From CAZKTS01 sp964555735 (GTDB lineage: Bacteria; Actinomycetota; Acidimicrobiia; IMCC26256; PALSA-555): DNA of 18,346 nt. The stretch is from assembly GCA_964555735.1 (NCBI GenBank), contig CAZKTS010000260.1, positions 1-18,346 of the forward strand. The letters are read 5' to 3'. Shown here in pieces: positions 1 to 7,486 of the stretch. The notes beneath the pieces are model-generated. The model saw only the letters and a list, made by a program, of their open reading frames with translations. It was not told the DNA's origin and ran no database searches. The position numbers and the translations under genes were made by a program. Positions within the stretch are counted from its first letter, which is position 1. Every line of letters begins with the position of its first letter.

Positions 1-1
1 C

Positions 2-1396
2 ATGCCGACCGCCCGTGTGGTGGCGGTCGCGCCTGGTTCACCGGCTGCCGCGGCGGGTCTCGCCGCCGGCGACGAGCTCCTTGCGGTCAACGGTGAGGCC
101 GTGCGCGACGTCATCCGGTACCAGCTGCACGTCGACGAACCCCGCGTCGAGCTCGAGCTCCGGCGCGGCGGGATCGAGCGCGACGTCGTGGTGGAGAAGG
201 GGGCAGGCGAGCCGCTCGGCCTCGATCTCGCGAGCGCAGTGTTCGATCAGGTCCGCACCTGCGACAACCACTGCTCGTTCTGCTTCATCTACCAGCTGCC
301 GTCCGGCATGCGGCCGAGCCTGTTCGTCAAGGACGACGACTACCGCCTCTCGTTCCTGTACGGGAACTTCACGACCCTCACCCGCTTCACCGAGGCCGAC
401 CTCGAGCGCGTGGTGAGCGAGGGCCTCGGCCCCCTCTACGTGAGCATCCACGCCACCGACCCCGAGCTGCGCGCTCGGCTCCTGCGCAACGCACGCGGCG
501 CCACGAGCCTCCGCTGGCTCGCTGCACTCCTCGACGCCGGTGTGGAGGTGCACGGCCAGGTGGTGGTCTGCCCGGGGATCAACGACGGTGCCGCCCTCGA
601 CGACACCCTCCTCGGGATCCTCGACGAGTACCCGCGACTCACCTCGGTGGGTCTCGTGCCGCTCGGCGTGAGCGCGCACACGACCGAGCCCGAGCTCCGG
701 CCGCACACGCCGGCCGAGGTCGACGCCGTGCTCGACGCCGTGGAGCGATGGCAGCCCCGCTTCGAGGCCGCGGTCGGTCGGCGACTGGTGCACGCGGCCG
801 ACGAGTACTACCTGCTCGGCGACCGTCCGTTCCCGGAGGCCGACGGGTACGACGGCTTCGTGCAGCACGAGAACGGGATCGGGATGGCGCGCTCGTTCGC
901 CGATGACGTCGCCGCGGCGCTCGCCGGTGCCGCACGGGAGCCCACCGCGCCGTCGCGAGCCGGTGGGTTCTTCGCGTCCGTCGACGGTGCACCCGCCGAC
1001 GGCTACCGCGCGACGAGGGATTTTGGCGTCACTCAACCCCAAATATCACGGGTACGTGACGCCAAGACCCCTGTAGCGATCGTGACGGGGGAGTACGGGG
1101 CGCGGGTGCTCGACCCGCTCGTGCCCGACCTCGCGCGCGCTGCCGGGGTGCAGGTCCGGCTCCTCCCGATCGCGAACCGTTTCTTCGGCGGCAACATCGC
1201 GGTCACCGGTCTCTTGACCGGCGAGGACATCGCGCGTCGGCTCGCGGCCGAGCCGGCAGGGGAGCGGTACCTCCTCCCGGACGTCGTGCTCAACGAGGGC
1301 CGGTTCCTCGACGACCGCACCGTCGCCGACCTCCCGCGCCCGGTCGAGGTCATCCCCACCGACGGCGCATCACTGGTCGCCGCGCTCCGTCCCTGA
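2..1396 (+). CDS. DUF512 family protein with N-terminal PDZ domain and CX3CX2C Fe-S motif
   Basis: The 464-residue protein begins with a PDZ-like domain (about residues 4-60; motifs PGSPAAAAGL and GDELLAVNGE). A radical-SAM-type cysteine motif follows at C87-x3-C91-x2-C94, within TCDNHCSFCFIYQLP. Residues about 100-330 resemble the TIM-barrel-like part (YVSIHATDPELR, QVVVCPGIND), and the C-terminal DUF512 region carries VTGEYGARVL, FFGGNIAVTGLLTG and LLPDVVLNEGRFLDD. Family members are predicted Fe-S oxidoreductases of unknown substrate. The ATG lies one base from the window edge, so an upstream start cannot be excluded, although the PDZ domain looks complete from here. The stop lies 10 bp before der, which suggests co-transcription. 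A palindrome interrupts the variable linker before the C-terminal region (residues about 339-357) without breaking the frame. Family identity is strong; biochemical function is unknown. Confidence 0.9.
   Translation: MPTARVVAVAPGSPAAAAGLAAGDELLAVNGEAVRDVIRYQLHVDEPRVELELRRGGIERDVVVEKGAGEPLGLDLASAVFDQVRTCDNHCSFCFIYQLPSGMRPSLFVKDDDYRLSFLYGNFTTLTRFTEADLERVVSEGLGPLYVSIHATDPELRARLLRNARGATSLRWLAALLDAGVEVHGQVVVCPGINDGAALDDTLLGILDEYPRLTSVGLVPLGVSAHTTEPELRPHTPAEVDAVLDAVERWQPRFEAAVGRRLVHAADEYYLLGDRPFPEADGYDGFVQHENGIGMARSFADDVAAALAGAAREPTAPSRAGGFFASVDGAPADGYRATRDFGVTQPQISRVRDAKTPVAIVTGEYGARVLDPLVPDLARAAGVQVRLLPIANRFFGGNIAVTGLLTGEDIARRLAAEPAGERYLLPDVVLNEGRFLDDRTVADLPRPVEVIPTDGASLVAALRP
1017..1071. repeat. 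55-bp imperfect palindrome inside the DUF512 reading frame
   Basis: The arms 1017-1032 and 1056-1071 pair over 16 positions: ten perfect pairs (TTGGCGTCAC with GTGACGCCAA), then one G-T wobble, one pair, one mismatch and three G-C pairs. An inner stem ACCC (1036-1039) with GGGT (1050-1053) encloses a 10-nt loop. The stretch is visibly richer in A and T than the flanking gene and encodes a non-conserved linker (about R339 to P357). No second copy is visible in the window. It looks like an inserted small palindromic element, but that is inference. Confidence 0.65.
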
Positions 1397-1406
1397 CCGC
1401 CCGCTG

Positions 1407-2741
1407 ATGAGCGTCCTTCCCACCGTCGCGGTCGTCGGCCGCCCGAACGTCGGCAAGTCGACGCTCGTGAACCGCTTCGTCGGCAGCCGAACCGCGATCG
1501 TCGAGGAGAAGCCCGGCGTCACGCGCGACCGCAAGGAGCTGCTCGCGTCGTGGAACGGCCGTCAGTTCCGTGTCGTCGACACCGGCGGATGGCTCCCACC
1601 GAGCGCGGCATCCGAGGATCCGGCCGTCCTCACGCGCCAGGTGAGCGCACAGGCCGAACGGGCGATCGCCGACGCCGACGTCATCCTCTTCGTCGGCGAC
1701 GTCGCCGTGGGCGTGCAGGAGGAGGACGCGCAGGTCGCCAAGGTCCTCCACAAGGCGACCGCGCCGGTGCTCGTCGTCGTGAACAAGGTGGACGACGAGC
1801 GGCGCGAGGCCGATGCGTGGGCGTTCAGTCGCCTCGGCCTCGGCGAGCCGTTCGCCGTGTCCGCGTCGCACGGACGGGGGACCGGTGACCTGCTCGATGC
1901 GGTCACTGCGGCCCTGCCGCCCGAGCCGGAGGAACCCGTCGATGACGAGGCCGACCACGCCTTCGCGGTCGCGATCGTCGGCCGCCCCAACGTCGGCAAG
2001 TCGACCTTGTTCAACCGTCTGGTCGGCGACCAACGCTCGGTGGTGCACGACGAGCCCGGGACGACGCGCGACGCCATCGACACGGTCATCGAGACCGAGG
2101 ACGGCCCGCTGCGCTTCGTCGACACCGCGGGCATGCGGCGGCGCAGTCGCATCGACGAGCCCACCGAGTACTTCGGGCTCCTGCGCGCACTCGAGGCCGT
2201 CGACCGGGCCGACGCCGCCCTCTTCGTCATCGACGCCACAGCCGGGGTCACCCACCAGGACCAGCGCCTCGCCGAGCGCGTCGACGGCGCCGGCACCGCG
2301 ATCGTGATCGTGCTGAACAAGTGGGACCTGATGACCGACGCCGACGAGCGCGCACAGCTCCTCGTCGACGTGGCCGACCGCCTCGCCTTCCTCGGCTACG
2401 CGCCGATCCTCAAGGTCTCCGCGAGCACCGGTCGCAGCGTCGGGCGGATCCTGCCCGCGCTCCGTCAGGCCGAGGAGGCGTACCACCGGCGGATCCCGAC
2501 CGCCGCCCTCAACCGCCTGCTCCAGGAGGCCCAGCAGGCCCACCCGCCGCCGACCGTCCGCAAGCGCCGCCCCCGCATCCTCTACGCCACCCAGGGCGCC
2601 TCGGACCCGCCCACCTTCACCCTCTTCACCAGCCACGAGCTGCCCCAGACCTACCTCCGGTACCTCGAACGGCGGATCCGCGAGGCCTTCGACCTCGGGC
2701 CGACCCCCATGAAGCTGCGGGTGCGCCGCCGGAGCGGCTGA
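1407..2741 (+). CDS. der: Ribosome biogenesis GTPase Der (EngA)
   Basis: Der is an essential tandem GTPase that associates with the 50S subunit during ribosome assembly. The 444-residue length is normal. The first G domain has the P-loop GRPNVGKS at residues 11-18, a switch region PGVTRD, DTGG (G3) and NKVD (G4). The second has GRPNVGKS at about 192-199, PGTTRD, DTAG (G3) and NKWD (G4). The C-terminal KH-like domain (about 355-440) ends in a basic tail (KLRVRRRSG) and includes LYATQGASDPPTF and a segment close to the family's RYLERRIREAFDL. The ATG lies 10 bp after the DUF512 stop with no clear Shine-Dalgarno sequence, so translation may depend on the upstream gene. Both GTPase centres look intact. 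Very secure. Confidence 0.98.
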   Translation: MSVLPTVAVVGRPNVGKSTLVNRFVGSRTAIVEEKPGVTRDRKELLASWNGRQFRVVDTGGWLPPSAASEDPAVLTRQVSAQAERAIADADVILFVGDVAVGVQEEDAQVAKVLHKATAPVLVVVNKVDDERREADAWAFSRLGLGEPFAVSASHGRGTGDLLDAVTAALPPEPEEPVDDEADHAFAVAIVGRPNVGKSTLFNRLVGDQRSVVHDEPGTTRDAIDTVIETEDGPLRFVDTAGMRRRSRIDEPTEYFGLLRALEAVDRADAALFVIDATAGVTHQDQRLAERVDGAGTAIVIVLNKWDLMTDADERAQLLVDVADRLAFLGYAPILKVSASTGRSVGRILPALRQAEEAYHRRIPTAALNRLLQEAQQAHPPPTVRKRRPRILYATQGASDPPTFTLFTSHELPQTYLRYLERRIREAFDLGPTPMKLRVRRRSG

Positions 2742-2767
2742 TCCGCCGAGCCCGACCGGGCCCCGAG

Positions 2768-2798
2768 GCTCAAGTCCCAAGGGCCTTCGTGCCGAAAC
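2768..2798 (+). promoter_or_regulatory. Possible sigma-28 (FliA/WhiG)-like promoter ahead of the TadE/TadG genes
   Basis: GCTCAAG at 2768-2774 resembles the -35 element and GCCGAAAC at 2791-2798 resembles the -10 GCCGATAA of sigma-28 promoters. The 16-bp gap between these words gives a spacing about 2 bp longer than the enterobacterial consensus. It sits 53 bp before the GTG of the first TadE-like gene and is the only promoter-like word in that gap. Motif likeness only. Confidence 0.35.
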
Positions 2799-2851
2799 GA
2801 TCAGAAGGTCGCAGTCGGTGCAATCCCGCGGCAGCGTGCGGGGAGGTCGCG

Positions 2852-3454
2852 GTGGGACGGTCACGAGGGGGCTCGCGAGGTGCCGCGTTGGTGGAGACCG
2901 CCATCGTCGCCCCCCTCTTCTTCTTCATGCTCTTCGGGGTGATGGACGCGAGCTGGGCGTTCTTCAACCGCGAAACCGTCGACAACATGAGCGTGGTCGC
3001 CGCGCGCGCCGGTTCGGCGCAGGCCAACGATCCGCTGAGCGACTACCGCATCCTCCAAGCCGTCGACAACGGATGGTCGGGCTCGCGCGACGACGTCGAG
3101 CTCATCGTCGTGTACCGAGCCACCGGCCCGAACGACCGGATCCCCGAGACCTGTCTCACCGCCAGCGTCCAGAACTCGAGCATCACGCGCGGCTGCAACC
3201 GCTACACGGGCGCGGACCTCGCGTTGACCGCAGACGACTTCGGCTGCGTCGGACCACCCGGTCCGACGGTGAAGCTCGACCGCTTCTGGTGCCCGACCAC
3301 CCGCAAGACCGCGATGCAGGGGGCCAACGGCCCGCCCGACTACGTCGGCGTGTACGTCCAGGCGTCCGGCCAGTCGCTGATCGGCCTGATGGACGACATC
3401 TTCGCCCTCGAGTCCGAGACCGTCATCCGCGTCGAGCCGAGGACGCTCACGTGA
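2852..3454 (+). CDS. TadE-like pilus/surface protein, first of two paralogues
   Basis: The GTG at 2852 follows GGGAGG (2841-2846) at a 5-nt spacing and gives 200 residues; the frame is open further upstream, but that part is only the +1 shadow of der. After a short basic N-terminus (VGRSRGGSRG), the segment GAALVETAIVAPLFFFMLFG is a TadE-type hydrophobic helix with a glycine before the helix and Glu at +5 (E15), matching a class III prepilin-peptidase site. The outer domain has four cysteines (C101, C115, C132, C147), with motifs CNRYTG and WCPTTR. TadE-like proteins are minor pseudopilins of Flp/Tad systems. The stop overlaps the next GTG by 4 bp (GTGA). No tadA/B/C genes are visible, so its export partner is unknown. 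Confidence 0.85.
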   Translation: MGRSRGGSRGAALVETAIVAPLFFFMLFGVMDASWAFFNRETVDNMSVVAARAGSAQANDPLSDYRILQAVDNGWSGSRDDVELIVVYRATGPNDRIPETCLTASVQNSSITRGCNRYTGADLALTADDFGCVGPPGPTVKLDRFWCPTTRKTAMQGANGPPDYVGVYVQASGQSLIGLMDDIFALESETVIRVEPRTLT

Positions 3455-4044
3455 TCCGGCGCTTCGCGCGCGGCGAGCGCGAACGCGGTGCCGCGATGGT
3501 CGAGCTCGCTGTGGTCGTGCCGCTGCTGGCCGTCCTGCTCTTCGGCGGCATCGAGTTCGGTCACGCCTGGGACTCGAAGCTGAAGGTCGAGACCGCCGCA
3601 CGTGCCGGCGCACGGGTCGGGAGCAACCTCGGCTCGACGCGCCTCGCCGACTACAACCTTCTCCAGAGCGTGCGGTCGGCGCTCACCGACATCGGGCTCG
3701 AGAACGTCGACTACGTCACCGTCTACAAGTCGAGCGCGGTCAACGGCGATGTGCCGAGCACGTGCAGTGGCGACGCGCCCGTCTCGGTCACGGGCGTCTG
3801 CAACGTCTACACCGGTGATCAGCTCGAGAACCTCACCGAGGTCGACTTCGGCGGCACGACGACGTGCGCGGTGAACGCGCCCGATGTTGCCTGGTGCCCG
3901 ACGTCTCGTCAGGACATCCAGCACCTGGGGGCCGACTACCTGGGCGTCTGGATCAAGGCCGACGCTCAGACGATCACCAACCTGTTCGGGTCACCGCTCG
4001 ACATCGGCACGTCGGCGGTCAGCCGGATCGAGCCGAGGGGATGA
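3451..4044 (+). CDS. TadE-like pilus/surface protein, second paralogue
   Basis: The GTG at 3451 overlaps the preceding stop by 4 bp and has AGGA at 3440-3443. The product is 197 residues. The N-terminus ERGAAMVELAVVVPLLAVLL carries the TadE hallmark: glycine followed by Glu at +5 (E18), then a single membrane helix, then TAARAGARVGS. The outer domain shares with its upstream neighbour the order of four cysteines (C105, C117, C139, C149), a CNVYTG motif, WCPTSR, a DYLGVW segment and the ending IEPRG. This makes the pair a tandem duplication of an unusual TadE variant. Translation is probably coupled to the first gene. Role inferred: minor pseudopilin or cell-surface component; partner unknown. 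Confidence 0.85.
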   Translation: MIRRFARGERERGAAMVELAVVVPLLAVLLFGGIEFGHAWDSKLKVETAARAGARVGSNLGSTRLADYNLLQSVRSALTDIGLENVDYVTVYKSSAVNGDVPSTCSGDAPVSVTGVCNVYTGDQLENLTEVDFGGTTTCAVNAPDVAWCPTSRQDIQHLGADYLGVWIKADAQTITNLFGSPLDIGTSAVSRIEPRG

Positions 4045-5579
4045 CCGTGCGACGGCCCCGGCGACGCTTCCGGAAGGACGAAGAGCACGGGATGGTGATG
4101 GTCGTCACCGTCATCGGGATGACCGTGCTGCTGATCTTCGTGGCACTCGCCGTCGACTTCGGGAGCTTCTACGTCCGCGCCGCGCAGATCAAGCGGGCGG
4201 CCGACGCCGCCGCGCTCGCGGGCGTCGTCTGGATGCCGGAGTTCGAGACCGCGGAGCAGGTGGCCCTGGCGACCGCGAAGCGCAACGGCTTCGAGAACGG
4301 GGTCGACGACATCCACGTCACCGCGGCGCGGGTCCCGGGCAAGAACCGCCAGCTGCGGGTGACGATCACCGACGACCGGGTGGACCAGTACTTCTCGCGG
4401 GTTGTGATCGATCGCCAGGGCGTCACGCGGTCGTCGACCGCGGAGTACGTGCTCCCCGTACCGCTCGGGAGCCCCAAGAACACGTTCGGCACCGGGGACC
4501 TGCTGTCGGGGACCAACCGCGAGAACTTCTGGGCGGCCGTCAACGGCTACTGCGCCGGGCACGAGAGTGGCGACGACAAGCTTGCTCGCTACGAGTCCTA
4601 CTCGGGGAGCTCGGGGAGCACGCAGTGCAACTCGAGCCCGGCCTCCCCCCAGGCCGATGAGTACGACCCGAACGGCTACCTCTACGCGATCGAGCTCCCG
4701 CAGAACGCGACGTCGCTCAAGCTCGAGATCTACGACGCCGCCTACTACCGATCGGGTTCGCCCTCGGACATCGCGGTCGCGAGCGGGAGCCAGTCGGTGA
4801 CGACGACGTTCGAGGTCTACGACCGCAACCCGACCCCGCTGGACCTGTCGAACCTCTCGCTGCTGAGCACGACGACGCTGACCACCGACCAGTCGGCGTC
4901 GACCTACCAGAACCGGTGGGTGAACTTCCGGACCTGGAACAACCCGCAGGCCGGGATCTACTACGTGCGGGTGAAGACGCAGGCCAACCAGCTCAACAGC
5001 CGTGCCTCGAACGGCTTCGCGCTCCGGGCGTTCACCGGCTCCTCGTTCGGGACCAACCCGTGCACGACGATCGTCGGCGCGACCGGCTACTCGGCGTCGT
5101 GCCCGAACGTCTACGGCGTGAACGACATGTCGCTCCTCGCGAACTTCGCCGGCACCAACGCCGACTTCTTCCTGGCTGACGTCGACCCCGTGCACGCGGG
5201 CAAGACCATGCGACTGCGCCTCTTCGACCCGGGTGAGGGCGCGAACTCGCTCCAGATCCTCGACCCCAACGGGAACCCGGCGACGTTCTCCTGGTCGACC
5301 CCGTGCAACCCGCCGACACCGCCCGCCGGCGGCTGCAGCGGTTCGGGATCGTCGCTCGACGTCTCGGGCACCGGCGCGCAGCCGTTCTCACCGATGGCGA
5401 GCAGCTCCAAGTTCAACGACCGAAGCATCGTCATCGACGTCCCGCTGCCGTCCAACTACACCGCGGTCTACGGCACCAAGACCTGGTGGAAGATCCGCTA
5501 CGCCGTGGGCACGTCGCCGACCGACCGGACCACCTGGGCCGCCAACATCGTCGGTGACCCGGTGCACCTCACGGACTGA
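4041..5579 (+). CDS. TadG-like protein with a large extracytoplasmic region
   Basis: The ATG at 4041 overlaps the previous stop (ATGA), with GAGGGG immediately before it; this start gives 512 residues. Residues about 18-40 form a membrane helix (MVMVVTVIGMTVLLIFVALA). It is followed by VDFGSFYVRAAQIKRAADAA, the usual TadG/Tad N-terminal signature. The rest (about 60-512) is predicted outside the membrane and is rich in Ser, Thr, Asn and Gly. It has beta-strand-like stretches (YLYAIELPQNATSLKLEIYD, AGIYYVRVKTQANQ, KTMRLRLFDPGEGANSLQIL) that suggest one or two beta-sandwich domains, although no named fold is certain. TadG proteins are envelope components of Flp/Tad pili or of related secretion. 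It is the third gene of a translationally coupled trio. Confidence 0.85.
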   Translation: MTVRRPRRRFRKDEEHGMVMVVTVIGMTVLLIFVALAVDFGSFYVRAAQIKRAADAAALAGVVWMPEFETAEQVALATAKRNGFENGVDDIHVTAARVPGKNRQLRVTITDDRVDQYFSRVVIDRQGVTRSSTAEYVLPVPLGSPKNTFGTGDLLSGTNRENFWAAVNGYCAGHESGDDKLARYESYSGSSGSTQCNSSPASPQADEYDPNGYLYAIELPQNATSLKLEIYDAAYYRSGSPSDIAVASGSQSVTTTFEVYDRNPTPLDLSNLSLLSTTTLTTDQSASTYQNRWVNFRTWNNPQAGIYYVRVKTQANQLNSRASNGFALRAFTGSSFGTNPCTTIVGATGYSASCPNVYGVNDMSLLANFAGTNADFFLADVDPVHAGKTMRLRLFDPGEGANSLQILDPNGNPATFSWSTPCNPPTPPAGGCSGSGSSLDVSGTGAQPFSPMASSSKFNDRSIVIDVPLPSNYTAVYGTKTWWKIRYAVGTSPTDRTTWAANIVGDPVHLTD

Positions 5580-5634
5580 TCGTCCGCCGTCGGGCGATCG
5601 CGGCGCCGCCGACCCGGCGTGGTGGAATGGCGTC

Positions 5635-5874
5635 GTGCCCTGGTGCGGGTCGTGTGACCGCTTCCTCTCGCCGTCGAGCGTGCGAACCGACGGCACCTGC
5701 CCGACGTGCGGGCGCACGGTCGACGCCGGCGGCGCGCACGCTCCGGCCGTCGCGACCGAGGAGGAGGAGCTCGACCCGATCCCGTGGCACTTCAAGCTGC
5801 TGCTCGGCGCCGCCGCCCTGTACCTCGGGTACCGCGCGTTCCAGGGGATCGAGTGGGTCGCCCGCCAGCTCTGA
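5635..5874 (+). CDS. Small zinc-ribbon protein with a C-terminal membrane helix
   Basis: A 79-residue product from the GTG at 5635. Two CxxC pairs near the N-terminus (CGSC at residues 4-7 and CPTC in GTCPTCGRTVDAGG) form a rubredoxin/zinc-ribbon-like metal site. An acidic linker (EEEELDPIPW) leads to a hydrophobic helix (FKLLLGAAALYLGYRAFQGI), so the protein is probably membrane-anchored with the ribbon in the cytoplasm. I do not recognise a named family. The start is chosen because the frame upstream becomes Arg/Thr-rich shadow sequence inside the TadG gene; no good Shine-Dalgarno sequence is seen. It lies 55 bp after the TadG-like gene and 73 bp before tRNA-Pro. Confidence 0.7.
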   Translation: MPWCGSCDRFLSPSSVRTDGTCPTCGRTVDAGGAHAPAVATEEEELDPIPWHFKLLLGAAALYLGYRAFQGIEWVARQL

Positions 5875-5906
5875 GCCCGACCCGGTCTCTCCGAGGCATC
5901 GGCCGG

Positions 5907-5912
5907 TAGCAT
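5907..5912 (+). promoter_or_regulatory. Possible -10 element for tRNA-Pro
   Basis: TAGCAT fits the actinobacterial TANNNT -10 pattern and lies 35 bp before the tRNA acceptor stem. No convincing -35 hexamer is visible at 17-18 bp upstream. Confidence 0.3.
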
Positions 5913-5947
5913 CGCCCCCTGCGGTGCGCCCCTCGAGGGAGCACCTG

Positions 5948-6025
5948 CGGGCTGTGGCGCAGCTTGGTTAGCGCGTCGGTCTGGGGGACCGAAGGTCCCG
6001 GGTTCGAATCCCGGCAGCCCGACCA
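5948..6025 (+). tRNA. tRNA-Pro (anticodon GGG), CCA encoded
   Basis: The acceptor stem CGGGCTG (5948-5954) pairs with CAGCCCG (6015-6021), followed by discriminator A and a genomically encoded CCA (6023-6025). The anticodon stem TCGGT/ACCGA encloses the loop CTGGGGG, which places GGG at 5983-5985. The T arm CCCGGGTTCGAATCCCGG is canonical, and the D arm contains GCGCAGCTTGGTTAGCGC. All stems pair, so the gene looks functional; it decodes CCC/CCU proline codons. A 30-bp direct repeat begins within the CCA end. Confidence 0.97.
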
Positions 6026-6053
6026 CCGAACATGCAGATCAGGGCGGTGTGCA
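6024..6053 (+). repeat. 30-bp direct repeat, copy 1, abutting tRNA-Pro
   Basis: CACCGAACATGCAGATCAGG starts this copy, which matches 7487-7516 at 29 of 30 positions (the only difference is T6048 versus G7511). The copy begins at the last two bases of the tRNA CCA end. Confidence 0.9.
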
Positions 6054-6147
6054 TGAGTGCGATCGTACGCCCGAGCGGGCGCGACGCCAGCCATTTGACA
6101 GCGCGATCGCTGCGGCCGGCGAGTGTTCGCATCGACCGCACGCTAGA

Positions 6148-6162
6148 TCGACCGTCGGTCGA
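6148..6162. promoter_or_regulatory. 15-bp palindrome upstream of a secreted-protein gene
   Basis: TCGACCG, T, CGGTCGA is a perfect inverted repeat with 7-bp arms and a single central base, 26 bp before the GTG at 6189. The size suits a dimeric repressor operator. No regulator gene is adjacent. Confidence 0.35.
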
Positions 6163-6188
6163 ATGACGGAAGGGCAGGCTCGAGCGCT

Positions 6189-7472
6189 GTGACGGGTCGG
6201 ACTTCCCTCATCGGGTGCATGCTCGCCGCGGTTGCCCTCGCAGCCTCAGGCGCGCCCTCGCGCGCTTTGGCTTCCGACAAGCAGGCGTCGTTCTGGCCTG
6301 CCGATCCTGCTGATGTCGCCATCGTCGCGAACGACCAGCGAATGGCTATCACCGACGGCGACACAACGATCGATCTCGGCGACCTTCCAGGCGGCGGTCT
6401 GCACCGCTGGGAAGAATCCTGGTCGGGATCGACTGCGAGCGCCGGCGACTTGGTTGCCTTCCTTCCAACTTTTGAGCGGCGTGACGAACTTGTCGTCGTC
6501 AACCTCCGCACTGGTGAGGTCATGCGTACGGCGTGCGGTGACTGCTGGGGAGTGGGCGTGGTGGACGACCACGTTGTGACGGTGATCCACGAGTCCGTTA
6601 GTGAGTCCGGGGAGCCGCTCAACGTTGGCGACACCTGCCCGCGCCCCGACTGCGCCGCCGTGACGACCGAGTTCGCGAGCCTGAAGGTGTTCGACGCCAA
6701 TCTCGTCGTTCAGTCGGTTGTCCCGATCGCCCTTGTCACGGAGCCGCTGAGTGCCAGGAAGATCCGTCGCGACGAACAGTTCCCGGTGGTTGAGGGGACG
6801 GCGAACGGGCAGGTTGTCGTCTCCTACATCACGACGAATGGGATCTCTCGAGGCGGACCATCGGTCGTCGGCCTCTATGCGCTCGACGGAACACTCGGCC
6901 GATATTGGACCGTCGATGGCGCGGTGTACGGAGTTGAAAGCAGCGCTGACGGGAGATTCCTCGGGCTCGGCGTCGGGGGCTCGGGCGGTGCCTGCAACTC
7001 CTCCGCAACGCCAGTGGCGATCGACACACAGTCTCCAGACCCGGTTGCCTTGGCACGTCACACTTCGGCTGCCCGCTGGAACTACGTCACGACGGACCTG
7101 TGGTGGAACGGATCCCAGCTCGTCACTACCGGCGTCGTTCAGAACCCCACCGGCGGCCACCCATGCGTCGCTCATCGGGACCTGCGCCAATTCGCGCTCA
7201 CGGGCGAGATCTCGGCGGCGGATACACCTCACCTCGAGCAATACCGCTTGCTTGGCGCGGGGTGTGACCGTGCGCTCGTTTCCACTACGCATGGACGCGA
7301 ACGACTCAACGGATTCAAGACTCGGCTGTACGTCGCCTCGGCGGGCGAGCGCCGCAGGCTGCGTCTTTACGAGTCGATTCTCTGGAGTCCCCCGCGGGCG
7401 CAGAACTGCGACGTCTTCCCGGAGTTCAGCGGCCGGCCCGCGCGCTATCACCCCTCCAAGACAGCGAGCTGA
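6189..7472 (+). CDS. Secreted protein of unknown function, propeller-like
   Basis: A 427-residue product from the GTG at 6189, with GGAAGG about 15 bp upstream (long spacing, so the start is uncertain). The N-terminus (MTGRTSLIGCMLAAVALAAS followed by GAPSRALAS) is a signal peptide; the ALA-S region fits signal peptidase I cleavage. The mature part has repeated beta-rich stretches (DVAIVANDQRMAITDGDTT, DELVVVNLRTGEVMRTACG, VSYITTNGISRGGPSVVGLY) of the kind seen in beta-propellers, but no repeat consensus I can name. It contains several cysteines (ACGDCWG, CPRPDC), which might form disulfides. It is the sole gene in the direct-repeat segment and its codon use is less GC-rich than its neighbours, which hints at separate origin. 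I do not recognise the family. Confidence 0.75.
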   Translation: MTGRTSLIGCMLAAVALAASGAPSRALASDKQASFWPADPADVAIVANDQRMAITDGDTTIDLGDLPGGGLHRWEESWSGSTASAGDLVAFLPTFERRDELVVVNLRTGEVMRTACGDCWGVGVVDDHVVTVIHESVSESGEPLNVGDTCPRPDCAAVTTEFASLKVFDANLVVQSVVPIALVTEPLSARKIRRDEQFPVVEGTANGQVVVSYITTNGISRGGPSVVGLYALDGTLGRYWTVDGAVYGVESSADGRFLGLGVGGSGGACNSSATPVAIDTQSPDPVALARHTSAARWNYVTTDLWWNGSQLVTTGVVQNPTGGHPCVAHRDLRQFALTGEISAADTPHLEQYRLLGAGCDRALVSTTHGRERLNGFKTRLYVASAGERRRLRLYESILWSPPRAQNCDVFPEFSGRPARYHPSKTAS

Positions 7473-7486
7473 AGCCGCGCAGCAGG

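Noticed and set aside
38..1042. Long - strand open frames opposite the DUF512 gene and other genes.
   Set aside because: High-GC shadow frames with low-complexity Arg/Gly/Glu composition and no recognisable domain.
2321..2851. Upstream part of the open frame of the first TadE-like gene.
   Set aside because: It lies inside der in another frame and is Arg/Pro-rich shadow sequence; the GTG at 2852 has a proper Shine-Dalgarno sequence.
2742..2851. Possible riboswitch in the gap before the TadE-like genes (cyclic-di-GMP or cobalamin type).
   Set aside because: No conserved riboswitch core or paired stems could be traced; a sigma-28-like promoter explains the striking words better.
6095..6100. 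TTGACA as a perfect -35 hexamer upstream of the 6189 gene.
   Set aside because: No -10-like hexamer occurs 16-19 bp downstream (the sequence there is GC-rich), so a promoter is not supported.
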